DNA of 64,000 nt from Hermatobates lingyangjiaoensis (GCA_026182355.1 JAPFBL010000068.1:8221001-8285000), one strand, 5' to 3'; counted from the stretch's first letter, positions 55,801 through 63,692 are shown. The notes: generated by a model not told the origin, from the sequence alone. Translations and numbers: made by a program.

Positions 55801-56542
55801 TGAGAAACTTCATATTCTTCCGATGTTGATAGATTATAAACGGTTATTGTTGTCACAAGTAAGGTGCCCAATATTAAACTTAATAGAAACAACTTGCCTA
55901 CGAACCAAAATTTTAGTTTTTATTAATTTATTTTTGAAAGCATTGCTTTGAGCATAATATTTACCTTTTGTTAAAAAGGGGGGGGGGGGGATAGTTAATT
56001 ATGAGCTCTAATTTTAGACATTATGTCAAAAGCTCAATTATTGGTTAACATTTCGGACATAATTGGCAAAATGGTGCTAACAGCATCAATTAATTATATA
56101 AGTTACACATGAGTTTATTATGTATACTTATATATAAATTTGATGCAGATGACACCATATTTTTTTTAAACTAAAATTAAAGTTTTATTTATTCTTGAAC
56201 TAAGTTTTTTTGTTTGTTTGACTATTATTAAAGTTTTTACCATATACAAATTTTAATTTTTTTTATTAATAACTTATCGAAGATATACACATTTTATATT
56301 TAACGTTGTATTATAGTAATTTTTATTTATTTTTTTTAGGAGTTTACTTCGACAGTCGAGTTGAACACATTAAATTTGTTGACTTTTGCGGCAAATATAA
56401 AATTCCTTTAATGCAGTATTTGTGTTCATCAAAGTGCGCTCCAAACCAGTCAAGGTCTTCATTGTCTTCGATACCGTCTTCATCGTCATCGTCATCGTCA
56501 TCACACTCATCGAAAATGTTGCGTAAAGTTCTTCTTGGGTAA
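43769..56542 (+). CDS. LRRC58: Leucine-rich repeat-containing protein 58, four exons
   Basis: Exons 43769-44277, 44353-44569, 45551-45740 and 56340-56542 (TAA 56540-56542) join in phase to 372 residues; human LRRC58 has 371. The N-terminus is Ser/Asp-rich (SSSESSDSDDQSEN). Leucine-rich repeats run from about residue 52 to 250 (LRYLDISNNGLKSLP, LKIFNLGGNNLDYFP, LKYLYLGGNRISDIP, LSVLCIGGNKLSDLP, LEVLIVSDNKLETIP, LKTLQLHKNQLKTLP). The C-terminal module has five cysteines (C299, C304, C322, C334, C338 in HHCVNPKCNG, VDFCGKY, YLCSSKC) that could bind zinc. LRRC58 has been reported as a ubiquitin-ligase substrate receptor acting on cysteine dioxygenase; this is from memory. The last exon follows a 10,599-nt intron packed with mobile elements, and the split Gly306 codon (G|GA) fits exactly. 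A Ser-rich tract precedes the end. Confidence 0.9.
44570..45550. other. LRRC58 intron 2
   Basis: AT-rich intron without recognised mobile elements. The frame at 44846-45043 is hydrophobic by base composition and rejected. Confidence 0.5.
45741..45800 (+). other. Possible intron-retained end of LRRC58 exon 3
   Basis: Reading through the donor at 45741 adds 17 codons (IQNRFILTEISNFKQYN) to a stop at 45794-45796. A transcript polyadenylated in this region would encode a protein lacking the last three cysteines. No direct support is visible. Confidence 0.25.
45925..46055. repeat. Hairpin flanked by a short direct repeat
   Basis: GTAGGGTAAAAAGCTAAT (45981-45998) is the exact complement of ATTAGCTTTTTACCCTAC (46021-46038). 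AGAGGAATTCAA occurs at about 45929 and again at 46042. A TAGCTTTTTACCCTA block also occurs near 9978, so it is probably a dispersed short element. Confidence 0.6.
46056..46570. other. LRRC58 intron 3, unassigned
   Basis: A slightly GC-richer patch at 46230-46380 has no open frame of note and no recognised family. The rest is AT-rich. Confidence 0.4.
46638..46785 (+). repeat. Tandem duplication of about 72 bp
   Basis: Two adjacent copies starting at CATATTTCATGTGTTGGTTT (near 46644 and 46716), differing at about three positions. It is a recent local duplication in an intron. Confidence 0.85.
46786..47734. other. LRRC58 intron 3, unassigned
   Basis: A T-rich tract and an ATATATGATATAT-type simple sequence at 46985-47090. 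From 47150 to 47510 the composition is more balanced and may belong to the Helitron that follows, but no protein block could be named. Confidence 0.4.
47735..48486 (+). mobile_element. Helitron remnant: Pif1-like helicase end and 3' terminus
   Basis: Frame from about 47742 with one TAA (near 47930) and one TGA (near 48038). Blocks match the C-terminal part of the Helitron helicase in order: ERAILNLYCEQAGKINKQVL, RTYKPVKRVISDEEAVHYPT, EFLDSVAAPGLPADE, KLKVGVRIMLR (LKVGxPIMLLRN), LHRYAIEADIMTG, CPVSVCFAMLITNSQGETL (FAMTINKSQGQTL), and SETKFFSPGRL (VFSHGQLYVALSRV). The 3' end has hairpin CCGTC-AAA-GACGG (48461-48473) and CTAG (48483-48486) followed by T, the classic Helitron terminus. The Rep part is absent. 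Confidence 0.85.
48461..48486 (+). repeat. Helitron 3' hairpin and CTAG end
   Basis: 5-bp perfect stem, 3-nt loop, 9 nt of spacer (GCACGTTTG), then CTAG with T after it at 48487. Spacing and CTRR-T rule agree with known Helitrons, which insert between A and T. Confidence 0.8.
48495..48600 (-). repeat. Hairpin-plus-donor unit beside the Helitron end
   Basis: Minus strand: CTGATGA (48555-48549), then a longer hairpin region with GTGTCTAGACAC, then GCAGTGAGT (donor-like GTGAGT ending at 48519). It begins within about 20 nt of the Helitron terminus. Confidence 0.5.
48601..49824. other. LRRC58 intron 3, unassigned retroelement-like DNA
   Basis: 48600-48800 is A-rich simple sequence. 48850-49420 has near-balanced composition and words that look formerly coding, but no block could be tied to a named family. 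No supported gene. Confidence 0.4.
49825..50040 (+). repeat. Direct repeat copy 1
   Basis: Shares TCTCATTAAGTGCAT, CAATCACTTTTTTACT, TTTTTAATATTGTAGGTT and GTTGATTACTTGTCATTTTT with 50565-50760, in the same order. The pair brackets about 520 nt. Copy 2 leads directly into hairpin-unit sequence (ATTAGAGACTG at 50776), so this may be the AT-rich 3' region of a Penelope-type element repeated in tandem. Confidence 0.65.
50565..50790 (+). repeat. Direct repeat copy 2
   Basis: Second copy of the 49825-50040 unit, followed by AAAATTAGAGACTG (50773-50786) as in the Penelope-type terminal unit but without GTAAGT. A small CTGTACAGTA tandem (50807-50840) follows. Confidence 0.65.
51100..51245 (+). repeat. 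Hairpin-plus-donor unit
   Basis: CTGATGA 51147-51153, stem TGT-TAG-ACA, GAAA from 51164, then TTTGAGACT and GTAAGT 51178-51183. Upstream TGGGTGTCCAACGTCGTTTT resembles the TTGGTCTCCAACCGTC part of the 39475-39600 unit, so it is a diverged relative. Confidence 0.65.
51295..51560. repeat. Penelope-type terminal units joined head to head
   Basis: Inverted copy 51300-51430 and direct copy 51438-51560 of the 39475-39600 unit face each other with almost nothing between. Cores: minus 51380-51345 and plus CTGAAGA 51483-51489 ... GTAAGT 51514-51519. It corresponds to the 38740-39605 element with its whole interior lost. Confidence 0.85.
51685..51922. repeat. Foldback copy of the 24112-24267 family
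   Basis: Arms from GATCAAACCACAATAAGAAA (about 51718) to TGACTCTGACGAAGACC ... GGTTTGATCA (ending about 51887), with a few differences. It is bordered by (TA)n tracts at 51662-51682 and 51888-51920. Confidence 0.85.
51925..52060 (-). repeat. Hairpin-plus-donor unit, single copy
   Basis: Minus strand: CTGAAGA (52009-52003), C, GGATTTCCC, GAAA, TTTGAGTCT, GTAAGT (51979-51974), then a segment resembling the terminal units (CTATGTGTGTTGCTTTTC). It directly follows the (TA)n tract. Confidence 0.65.
52061..52840. other. LRRC58 intron 3, unassigned
   Basis: Mixed AT-rich DNA; a more balanced patch at 52270-52400 and 52585-52690 could not be assigned. A (TA)n tract follows at 52842-52870. Confidence 0.4.
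52880..53225. repeat. Foldback unit with perfect 102-bp arms
   Basis: 53002-53103 and 53115-53216 are exact reverse complements by eye with an 11-nt spacer. The left side continues outward into the hairpin core (minus strand CTGATGA 52981-52975, stem GAC-GATG-GTC, GAAA, GTGAGT 52952-52947); the right side stops before its core. It is GC-richer than the surroundings. Confidence 0.88.
53320..53425 (-). repeat. Single-arm copy of the GAAACGTTGG family
   Basis: Minus strand: CTTGAAAAAGG, TTTTAAATAAAACC, GAAACGTTGG, then AAAAATTGACCAAATCCCGA and AGAGAACA. It matches the arms at 61650-61975. Confidence 0.7.
53455..53565 (-). repeat. Truncated Penelope-type terminal unit
   Basis: CTTTTTCAATGGAAATACGA ... 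AGAGAAATTAAAAGCACACA, then CTTACAGTCTCCAACC. It matches 38740-38830 up to the donor-like motif (complement GTAAGT) and then diverges, so the hairpin core is lost. Confidence 0.65.
53566..55490. other. LRRC58 intron 3, AT-rich spacer
   Basis: About 1.9 kb of AT-rich DNA without recognised elements or frames. Confidence 0.5.
55490..55975 (-). other. Coding-like relic, family not recognised
   Basis: Two overlapping minus-strand frames (55674-55892 and 55499-55768) read as one broken protein: a hydrophobic leader (FLLSLILGTLLVTTITV), then HSSLFIILETPVVPIDN, and after a frameshift ITIHIREGTPNDMRTHFEP and FKIIGKEIYIIYNNINMIGR. The second half vaguely recalls a cadherin repeat strand pattern, but this is not enough to name it. 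The non-coding flank 55895-55970 has a relative at 57015-57090. Confidence 0.3.
56340..56542 (+). CDS. LRRC58: Terminal exon of LRRC58
   Basis: Starts after a long T-rich tract and AG (56338-56339). It encodes VYFDSRVEHIKFVDFCGKYK, then PLMQYLCSSKC, a Ser-rich run from TCA/TCG/TCT codons (56456-56511) and MLRKVLLG. The first half is the conserved end of LRRC58. It supplies three of the five cysteines of the C-terminal module, so a transcript ending before this exon would lose them. Confidence 0.9.
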
Positions 56543-57129
56543 AGAAACTTTTGGTGAAATATAATGTTCTGCTTTGTAACTAGTACTTTTTTTTTTTTTG
56601 TAAGAAGCAAATTTTGATTTACAAATGGGTAACACGAATAGTATATATCCAATTTTTTCATACAAGAATTTATTTTTTTATATTATTTATTTTTGTTTCA
56701 TTTTCGTTTTGAGAACTTCCATACTGTCATATCCTCATAATTATTATATTGAATGCTTGTGTGTAGGTATTTAGGACATGAACATGGTACTCAGGCTACA
56801 AAGTACATGGTAACATAAAACATTATCATACCGACACTGAAAATAAATAGCGGCTTTAAAGTAACTTCTCCAAAGTAAATGTATTGAAAATTTAAAATTT
56901 GTAGTAAAAGTTGTATTAGTTGTAGTAAAAATAAAACTATCGTAGGCAGTGCTACTGATGATGTAATTCACTTTTCTTGTCACTAGAAAGAGTAACCGAA
57001 GAATCAAAGCTCACAACCTGCCTACAACCAAAATTTAACTTATTTATTTATTTTTCGAAACGTTGCTTTCAACATAATATCTGAATTCATGTTAAGGAAG
57101 GACTCATGTCTCTTCACTTTTATTAACAG
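56543..57129. other. LRRC58 3' flank
   Basis: Probably contains the LRRC58 3' UTR. A segment at 57015-57090 repeats the 55895-55970 flank (CTGCCTAC, CCAAAATTT, TTTATTTTT, GTTGCTTT in order). Confidence 0.45.
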
Positions 57130-57324
57130 AGAGGACAGGTAAGAATTCTCCGTAGGCTGGTCAGATTTCTCCCCGTACCTGGTACCTCGGCACTACCGGT
57201 CAAGAATAGATCAACCATCTTATGTGGTGGCAGACTGGTAGTTTTTGTTTTTTGTTCAATGTGCCAGGGACTGGCAAGCGAATCAAGTCAATCCATTTGA
57301 GTAAGGGTGGGGGAGACTGTGAAC

Positions 57325-57383
<59 letters not shown>
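57130..57383. repeat. GC-richer unit ending in a 56-nt T run
   Basis: 57130-57327 is clearly GC-richer (CCGTACCTGGTACCTCGGCA includes a small palindrome) and runs into 56 consecutive T (57328-57383). A retroposed tail on the minus strand is possible, but no source gene or SINE head was recognised. Length of the run may be an assembly estimate. Confidence 0.5.
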
Positions 57384-57385
<2 letters not shown>

Positions 57386-58600
57386 TTCCATTTAGGGCGT
57401 TTCGAGACTATATAGTAAAGTAGTAAAGTTGTGTGTTTTTCATATATTTTGTAACCTGAGATACTCGCAAGAGGTATTTTGTGTATTTAAATCAATATAT
57501 TTTTAGGTCAAAGGAACTAAAATCTTACTTTCATGTTTTTTATTACATATTTTATATGAAATTTCTTGAATTGAATGAGCAAGTGTTACAAGAAATAACC
57601 TAATAAAGTTTATGTACTTCCTGAAAGATAAAAGAACAAATGATATACTTTAACATTCTAAATTTAGGGATGGAATTATAAAAAAAATAATCAAAATCGA
57701 ATCCAGGTTGTTCTTATATGATCTTAGGTAGAATCCTGTTTTAAATTATATAAAATAAAATTATCAACCCTGAGGGACCAAGTTTTAAACTATCATTTCA
57801 TCAGATTTACAATGGAAAAGAAATGTGATTCATTTTATTTCTATGAGGGTTTAAAGTTTCAAATCTCATTGTGTAATATTCAAATCAATATCCTTAATAT
57901 TAAATTTATTTCTGATTCAAATATAGCTACAGAAAATCTGTTAGATTACTTCGCGATTATTATACCATTCTATTCTGTGCATTATAGACAAATATTGTAT
58001 TTAATTGAAATTGAAATTAATTTCTAAAACAACATTCTAAAACCATTTTTAAAATAATCTCCATAAAACGTACATTTGCATCTCAAGATTATTATTACTA
58101 TTATTATAAGAAAAGTTGAGTAGTAATGAACAGTTCAGTATTTAATCTTTAGTTAGATCCTCTTTATTTTAAAGCAATTTTTGTTATTAAAACTATATGA
58201 TAATTTCAGTTATTACTTGAATAACTAAAAAACATTAAAAAATACTATCAGTAATTATTGCGATCATCTTCAGAATACAAAATTTATTATATAAAAGTGC
58301 AAAAGAAACGATTTATTATTGTTCCAATTCAGGTATAGTTTGTAAGATTTAAGTAAGTACAGAAACGTTTCATCAACAAGATAAAATAAAAAAATATATC
58401 TTTACGCATGCTTTTTTATATAAACATTGTAATATTTTCTGTATTATCTAGGTATCTGTAGTAGATCTATTTACATTGTTTATTATATAATCAGTTACTT
58501 TATTAACAGAGGTTTCTGAGATATTTTATTCTATTCTATAATATGTTCGATATCTTATCAACTAAGAAATAAATTAGAATTTATTTCTTATCACTAGAAA
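57384..58600. other. Intergenic AT-rich DNA
   Basis: No feature recognised; frame 57812-58027 is compositionally AT-driven. Confidence 0.5.
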
Positions 58601-58607
58601 TTCAAAA

Positions 58608-58745
58608 ATGGGACTAAGATCTTTCAACTAAAACAACTGGTCTTCGTCAGATTCACAGTCAAACTGAGTTCATGACTCAACTCATATGTAATTCTGACGA
58701 ATTTCTTAGTCCTGTTTCTGAATTTCTTACTATGGTTTAGACAGA
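58608..58745. repeat. Eroded foldback copy of the 24112-24267 family
   Basis: The left arm keeps GGGACTAAGATCTTTCAACT and CTGGTCTTCGTCAGA; the right arm has CTGACGA but lost the stem and GAAA, passing straight to TTTCTTAGTCCTG. The outer ends still pair. Confidence 0.65.
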
Positions 58746-58804
58746 AACATTTCTTGCTATGATTTTATTTAGTGTGTTTACTTTTTTCATGAAGTCTTGT
58801 TGTA

Positions 58805-59560
58805 CGAGGGGTGTTTTTTAAGTAAGTACCGTTTTGCGATTCCGCCACCGCAGCGCTACGGTCGGCGTTCTGCGCATGCGCACTGGTTACCTACATCTTT
58901 TGTTTACACACGGACGCCATTACAGTCTGGTTCTTCATTGTATACGTTATTTATTGAGTGTTTAAGATGCCTCCGACAATCGTGAGTCCCGCCGATTGTG
59001 AAGTACGGGCTGTTATATGATTTCTTAGTGCTAAAGGCGTAAAACCGATCGATATTCATCGTGAGATCTGTGAAGTTTACGGACAAAACATTGTGAGTGA
59101 TGGAATGGTAAGGAAATGGGTGAGAGCATTTAAAGATGGTCGCACAAATGTGCATGATGAAGATCGGAGTGGGCGTCCTTAGGTCGTTAATGAAGATTTG
59201 GTGCAGAAAGTGGACGAAAAGGTGAGAGAAAACAGACGCTTTACAATTTCATCATTGTGCGACTGCTTTCCTCAATATTCTCGTAGTGTTTTGTATCGCT
59301 ACATGGGTGGTCAGCGTCTTCAAGACTATAACGAAGTCAAAACATTTGTGATGCAGTGGTTAACAAGTCAGGCGGCAGAATGGTATGAGGAGGGTATTTT
59401 AAAACTGGTGCCACGTTATGACAAGTGCCTCAATATTCAAGGAAATTATGTAGAAACGTAGATTAAGGTACAGGCTTTCATGTAAAAATAAAATTATTGC
59501 GATATCTTTGCACGTCTTTTTTTAATTCAAAAACGGTACTTACTTAAAAAACATGCCTCG
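58805..59560 (+). mobile_element. Internally deleted mariner element with intact ends
   Basis: Inverted ends: CGAGGGGTGTTTTTTAAGTA from 58805 and CGAGGCATGTTTTTTAAGTA inward from 59560, with TA at both borders (58803-58804, 59561-59562). The transposase relic starts at ATG 58967: MPPTIVSPADCEVRAVI, stop TGA, FLSAKGVKPIDIHREICEVY, VSDGMVRKWVRAFKDGR, EDRSGRP, stop TAG, then DLVQKVDEKVRENRRFTISS (HTH region). At about 59300 it jumps to the C-terminal part (LTSQAAEWYEEGILKLVPRY, DKCLNIQGNYVET). The DD(D/E) catalytic core is missing; 756 bp instead of about 1.3 kb. Confidence 0.9.
58967..59461 (+). pseudogene. Mariner transposase pseudogene
   Basis: One continuous frame with two stop codons (TGA near 59018, TAG near 59180) and an in-frame internal deletion. 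It keeps the DNA-binding N-terminus and the last 50 residues and lacks all catalytic acids. The frame was maintained across the deletion by chance or by the deletion event. Confidence 0.85.
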
Positions 59561-59589
59561 TATATAACCGATCATTACACAGACAAGGA

Positions 59590-59717
59590 CAACACACTGG
59601 TACAATTGATATTTTGATCAACAGTTCGTTGTCAGGAGAATATGAGAAGAGAATATGAAGTGGGATAGACGCTCTATCAGCGAGAAGTCTTGTCTTCGAT
59701 GTACCAAACTGAGACAG

Positions 59718-59775
<58 letters not shown>

Positions 59776-59880
59776 TCATTTTTTTTTATCTTATCCGAAT
59801 ACGGACTGTTGTTCGAAATATCTATTATGCTCGTTGTTTTTTCCTGTAAAAGTTTTAGTTTCATGAAGTCTGTTTAGACT
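59590..59880 (-). repeat. Decayed hairpin unit and (CT)n microsatellite
   Basis: Minus strand near 59630: CTGACAA-C-GAAC-TGTT-GATC-AAAATATC, a degenerate core. A CT dinucleotide tract follows at 59722-59774 with one interruption. Confidence 0.5.
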
Positions 59881-59929
59881 GCCATTTTTTGTATTTCAAA
59901 AATATATATTCAAATTAAAAATAAATGCT

Positions 59930-60035
59930 CCTTGGAGTCAATGAACCAAATAACAGACAAGAATATCCGAAAAATCTCACTTGAATGTTTGTATATTCGT
60001 CACCATCTGGATAAGTACTCCGTTTGAGATCAGAC
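59930..60035 (-). repeat. Weak hairpin-plus-donor relic
   Basis: Minus strand: CCAGATGGTGACGAATAT, then CATTCAAGTGAG. The order resembles other units (GAAGTGAGT), but stem and GAAA are eroded. Confidence 0.35.
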
Positions 60036-61009
60036 ATTACCTTAATTATTCAGTAGAATATTTCTTTTCCGTACAACGATGAAAGCCAAAATATAGAAGT
60101 AAGTTTTTAGGATGATTTGGTATTTTTTTTCTATGTTGTTTAATATGTGCCACTAAGTGGAGACAAGTCAGTTTGATAACACCCAACAAGAGTTTCAAGT
60201 CAGATATTGAGAAGTAGAGATATAAGAATGTGATTCTTTGATATTTTGACTTTTTTTTTCCGAGTGAGGTTGTCAGTTTATTCAACATATTGACAACCCA
60301 AACTGCAAAGACAACTTTGTTTGACCCATGGAGATTCAGGATTGTCAAACCTTTTTATTGACATTTCAAGTTGCTTATTATCGTCAATATATTTTTGTTT
60401 TTTAACAATTCACACCGTTATTGTTTTAAAATAATAGCTCAGTAGATTCCTAAGGTTATTTATTTATAGAAAACTGTGTTTTTTTAATTTTATAAATTGA
60501 TGAGCTTTGTTTCAGTTTTGGGAGTTTTAAAGTCGTTAATGAAATATATAACGTTATATCAAAAATGTTGTAGTATTTTTTTCAGTTCAATAATTCGATT
60601 ATTTTTTTCTGGAGTTATTTTTCATTTTTGTATAAGCATAATGAATTGCCCACAATGTAGCCATTTGAATATAAATTCTTATAAATTAATTTGTATATCT
60701 GTGATAAATTTATATTTATAAAAGAATATATATATTTTGTAACTTTGAAGTGTTTTACCTTTTAATTGTTCATTATTGAGTTGAGGTAAGTTAATTTTAA
60801 AACTTGTTAGTTTAACGTTTCGAAACTTAGTTTTAATTGAATGGATCTGTTAATGACTGGATATTTTAAATTTTGACAATATATAAACTTACCAGGAAAA
60901 ATAAAAAAAAGAAATCTTTATGAATTCTTACGATAGAAGGGTCTCTTTGAAAAAAAACTTTTCTTAAAAGGGGTCAGAACGGTTTTTCTTGTTTTAGTTA
61001 TGAATATAT
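60036..61009. other. Intergenic AT-rich DNA
   Basis: No gene or element recognised. Confidence 0.5.
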
Positions 61010-61245
61010 ATATATATATATAAATTTTAAACCACGATGGAAAAAGAAAAACAATAGAAATAAATGCTGCGAGGCTTTTCACTATGTCATCAGAGAGTGA
61101 ACAAAGTAAAAACTGAGAAGCTAACATAAAAGTGTTAGCTAACATATCACTTTTATGTTAGCATTTATATGAGCATTTTATTATGAGCTTTTATTTGAGC
61201 ATTTATTTCTATTGTTTTCCTTTTTCCATTTTGGTTTAAACTTCA
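61010..61245. repeat. Foldback unit, family of 23905-24065
   Basis: Left arm AAACCACGATGGAAAAAG ... AATAGAAATAAATGCT and right arm AGCATTTATTTCTATTGTTT ... CCATTTTGGTTT pair. Minus-strand core CTGATGA-C-ATAGTG-AAAAGCC at about 61098-61073. A (TA)n tract borders the left. Confidence 0.7.
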
Positions 61246-61384
61246 TTAATTGCATCAAGTGTTTAATTATTGTGATTTTTCTGCATATATAACATAAACG
61301 TGGATCTCACGTGTCTGACTCAGAATGAGTGACTGGTTTTCGTCAAAAACATAACCATATCGGTTATATCGTTCAAAGTGCCTT

Positions 61385-61560
61385 AATTTTATATATACAA
61401 TTTAAAGTTTATTGGGACTCTGTCAGTTCTTCAGATTGAAATTAAACTCTCAATGCCAACGTTTCGGTTTTTATTTAGATCGGTTGGCATTGAGAGTTTA
61501 ATTTGAACCTGAAGAAATGACCTAGTCCCGATAAACTTTAGTTTTGTTTCTGTTTCACGT
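61385..61560. repeat. Foldback unit of the GAAACGTTGG family, core on one side
   Basis: Left: AAAGTTTATTGGGACT ... CAATGCCAACGTTTCGG. Right: GGTTGGCATTGAGAGTTTAA ... AGTCCCGATAAACTTTAG. The arms pair; the right copy has lost the GGTTTT/AAAACC stem and GAAA. Confidence 0.75.
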
Positions 61561-61572
61561 TCGATACTTGTA

Positions 61573-61574
61573 TC

Positions 61575-61639
<65 letters not shown>
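61573..61639. repeat. Long (TA)n microsatellite
   Basis: About 60 nt of alternating T and A between two foldback units of the same family. Confidence 0.9.
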
Positions 61640-61643
<4 letters not shown>

Positions 61644-61649
61644 ATAGGT

Positions 61650-61975
61650 ATGCTTTCTAATCGATTCAGTCAATTTTGTAGGATAAAAATCAAACTCTCG
61701 GTGCCAACGTTTCGGTTTTATTTAAAACCTTTTTCATAGGCAGAAGTAAGAATTTTTTAAGTAAGAAAATGAAATTTACATTCTTTATTGTATGTAATAC
61801 AATGTTACCAATGTTAACCGGACAAAACCTTCGACTAGACTGTCGGTTAAAAAATTCTTACTTTTGCTTATGAAAAAGGTTTTAAATAAAACCGAAACTT
61901 TGGCACCGAGAGTTTGATTTTTTATCCTAGAAAATTGACCGAATCCCGATTAGAGAGCACACCTATTCTATCAAA
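61650..61975. repeat. Foldback unit of the GAAACGTTGG family, both cores present
   Basis: Left arm: CTAATCGATTCAGTCAATTT ... CCAACGTTTCGG ... AACCTTTTTCATAGGC. Right arm: GCTTATGAAAAAGG, TTTTAAATAAAACC, GAAACTTTGGCACCGAGAG ... ATTGACCGAATCCCGATTAG. The centre holds a smaller inverted pair, AAGTAAGAATTTTTTAA/TTAAAAAATTCTTACTT. Confidence 0.8.
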
Positions 61976-62224
61976 CGGTCGATATATTATTGAATCTGCT
62001 ATATATATATATATTATATATAGGCTAAAAATATGACAGGTTTAAATCAAACCCCAAAGCCTTAATTAATTATTTTTTATTTAAAACTCTACATATAAAA
62101 TGTTACAAAAGTAAGGAGGTGGGCTAAAATGTGAGAGAACTTGTAGAAATGGGAAATTTTGAAATAAAATACGAGTTCTGTTCATATAATATACAGACGA
62201 CGTCATATTACAAAACTGGATTTA

Positions 62225-62640
62225 TTTAGTAATTATTGTTTTGAGCCACCTTGAGGTAATCTCCTCCCAAATGCTAACACATCCCAACGGTGTTTCCACT
62301 TGTCGAAACGATCCTGGTACCCTTCTTTGTCATGTCCACATTTTTTATGCATTTTCGTTAATCTCAGTAATTGTGTCAAATCTTGTTGCCTTGAAGAGTC
62401 TTTGAGTATAAGGAAAAAGAAGAAATGACAAGGTCAGGTGGGTGGAAAGAGGGGGGAGGGGAGAACGGTGATCCAGTGTTTGGCCTGAACTTGATAAGGT
62501 ATTGGGTTGAATGGGATAGGGTGTCGTGACGAGTCGCCGTCCTCCACATTCTGGCCATCTGCGACAGACGGCGTCCAATTCATGACTGGATTGCAGTAAG
62601 TCTGGTTGACTGTGATAAGTCTGGCTATTTTTAACTAAAC
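62225..62640 (-). mobile_element. Second mariner transposase remnant (C-terminal)
   Basis: Minus strand, several frameshifts. Blocks in order resemble the end of mariner transposases: VLPSPP-like followed by HPPDL (SPDLSP), SLYSKTLQGNK (KLKKxLKGxR), ATRFDTITEINENA, YQDRFDKWKHRWD (FQKCFEQWQHRW), and finally a GGDYL-type end before a stop near 62230. It is a different subfamily from the 58805 copy. Confidence 0.6.
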
Positions 62641-62649
62641 AACTTAGTT

Positions 62650-63250
62650 TTGAAATCTCAAAGAGAACATTCCAAAGGAATTCCAGAGCATCTTATCTCC
62701 ACAATAAGATGTCGTGTAAAGATTGCGAAAAGTTATAATGGAATAATAAGCCTGTTTGAAAGATATGTTATAGTAACATTATCAAGACATAAGAACAAAT
62801 ACGTTTAATGCCATTGCATTGGCAGCACAGTGTGTCAATGAAGAACACAATTTTAAGTTTAACGAAGTAGCAAATTAGTGTTGCATAAGTTAATCAGCAG
62901 AACGGTCTATGACAAACAACAAAAACTGTACTGCAAAGAATCAGGAATTATTGAGCATTCTCAGGAAGCGGTTTTGGATACTGAAAGCCTGAGGTTAATC
63001 TAAAAAACTGCTTCTAAATGCTTGTTTTGTAGAAAACAAAGTTAAAAACATATTCAAGTTAAAACTCCCCCCATTTCCTAGTGATATAATCAACGATGTC
63101 TGCCTTTGAGGTAACAGTTATTGATCATGCAGGATCATTATACTTTAAAGCCCATATAGGTAAGAAAACAGTTCGGTTGTGTTTTTCACATGTACGTAAA
63201 CATAGCGATTAATCGAGCAGTGCATTTTGAGTTGGTCATATCACTGTCCT
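62650..63250. other. Intergenic DNA with a possible short exon
   Basis: An ATG at 63096 opens a frame reading MSAFEVTVIDHAGSLYFKAH, which meets a good splice donor (GGTAAGAA, near 63160). It could be a first coding exon of a gene running off the window; a weak resemblance to the N-terminus of FMR1/FXR proteins was noted but is not enough for a call. Confidence 0.2.
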
Positions 63251-63254
63251 AGAG

Positions 63255-63305
63255 CAGGGGTCTCAAAGACGCGGCCCGCGAGCAGTCAAATTTTTGCAGA
63301 TTAAA
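63255..63305 (+). mobile_element. hAT-like left end
   Basis: CAGGGGTCTCAAAGACGCGG followed by CCCGCGAGC is very close to the widespread CAGGGGTCTCAAACTCGCGG hAT terminus. The preceding octamer TCCTAGAG (63247-63254) would be the target duplication. The other end is not seen before 64000, so the element may run out of the window or be truncated. Confidence 0.6.
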
Positions 63306-63491
63306 TTCACTAAACTCCACTGGTTGAGTTTACATCTTTTACTAACTTTTAGGAAATACAAACATCTTTTTATGGCACTAGAGTATGAAAATTATTTAAC
63401 CAAATGAGTACGAAAAATTTGATTCGTTTCCCACCGCGTGGATTTTAGGAATGTTTAGAAGTACATATGTGTGTGAACAATTTTCTGAGCC

Positions 63492-63692
63492 ATGAAGATT
63501 AATATGTCTGCACTAAGATCACAGGATATTGATGAAGATTTATTGGGAAACTCTGCTCTCAACGATGCTGATACAAGTGACGCAAAAGACGAAGACAGTA
63601 TGTCACACTGTCATATTCCAGACACTCCTAGTGATATAGTTTTTCCAAAAACGAGAAAAAAATCACGAAACCTAGAAGTCTTATTGGACTGA
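63492..63692 (+). other. Small acidic open frame, unrecognised
   Basis: A 66-codon frame with an acidic, Ser/Asp-rich composition (QDIDEDLLGNSALNDADTSD) ending FPKTRKKSRNLEVLLD. It lies just inside the hAT-like end. It could be a relic of that element's coding region or chance. Confidence 0.2.

Noticed and set aside
56344..56661. 105-codon frame (-) with an Asp run
   Set aside because: Shadow of the LRRC58 terminal exon; the Asp run is the complement of its Ser codons.
57200..57391. Frame (-) with a poly-Lys stretch
   Set aside because: Produced by the T homopolymer.
24112..62000. CRISPR-like array from repeated palindromes
   Set aside because: The repeats are dispersed, vary in spacing and orientation, and belong to several families; there are no regular spacers and the genome is animal.
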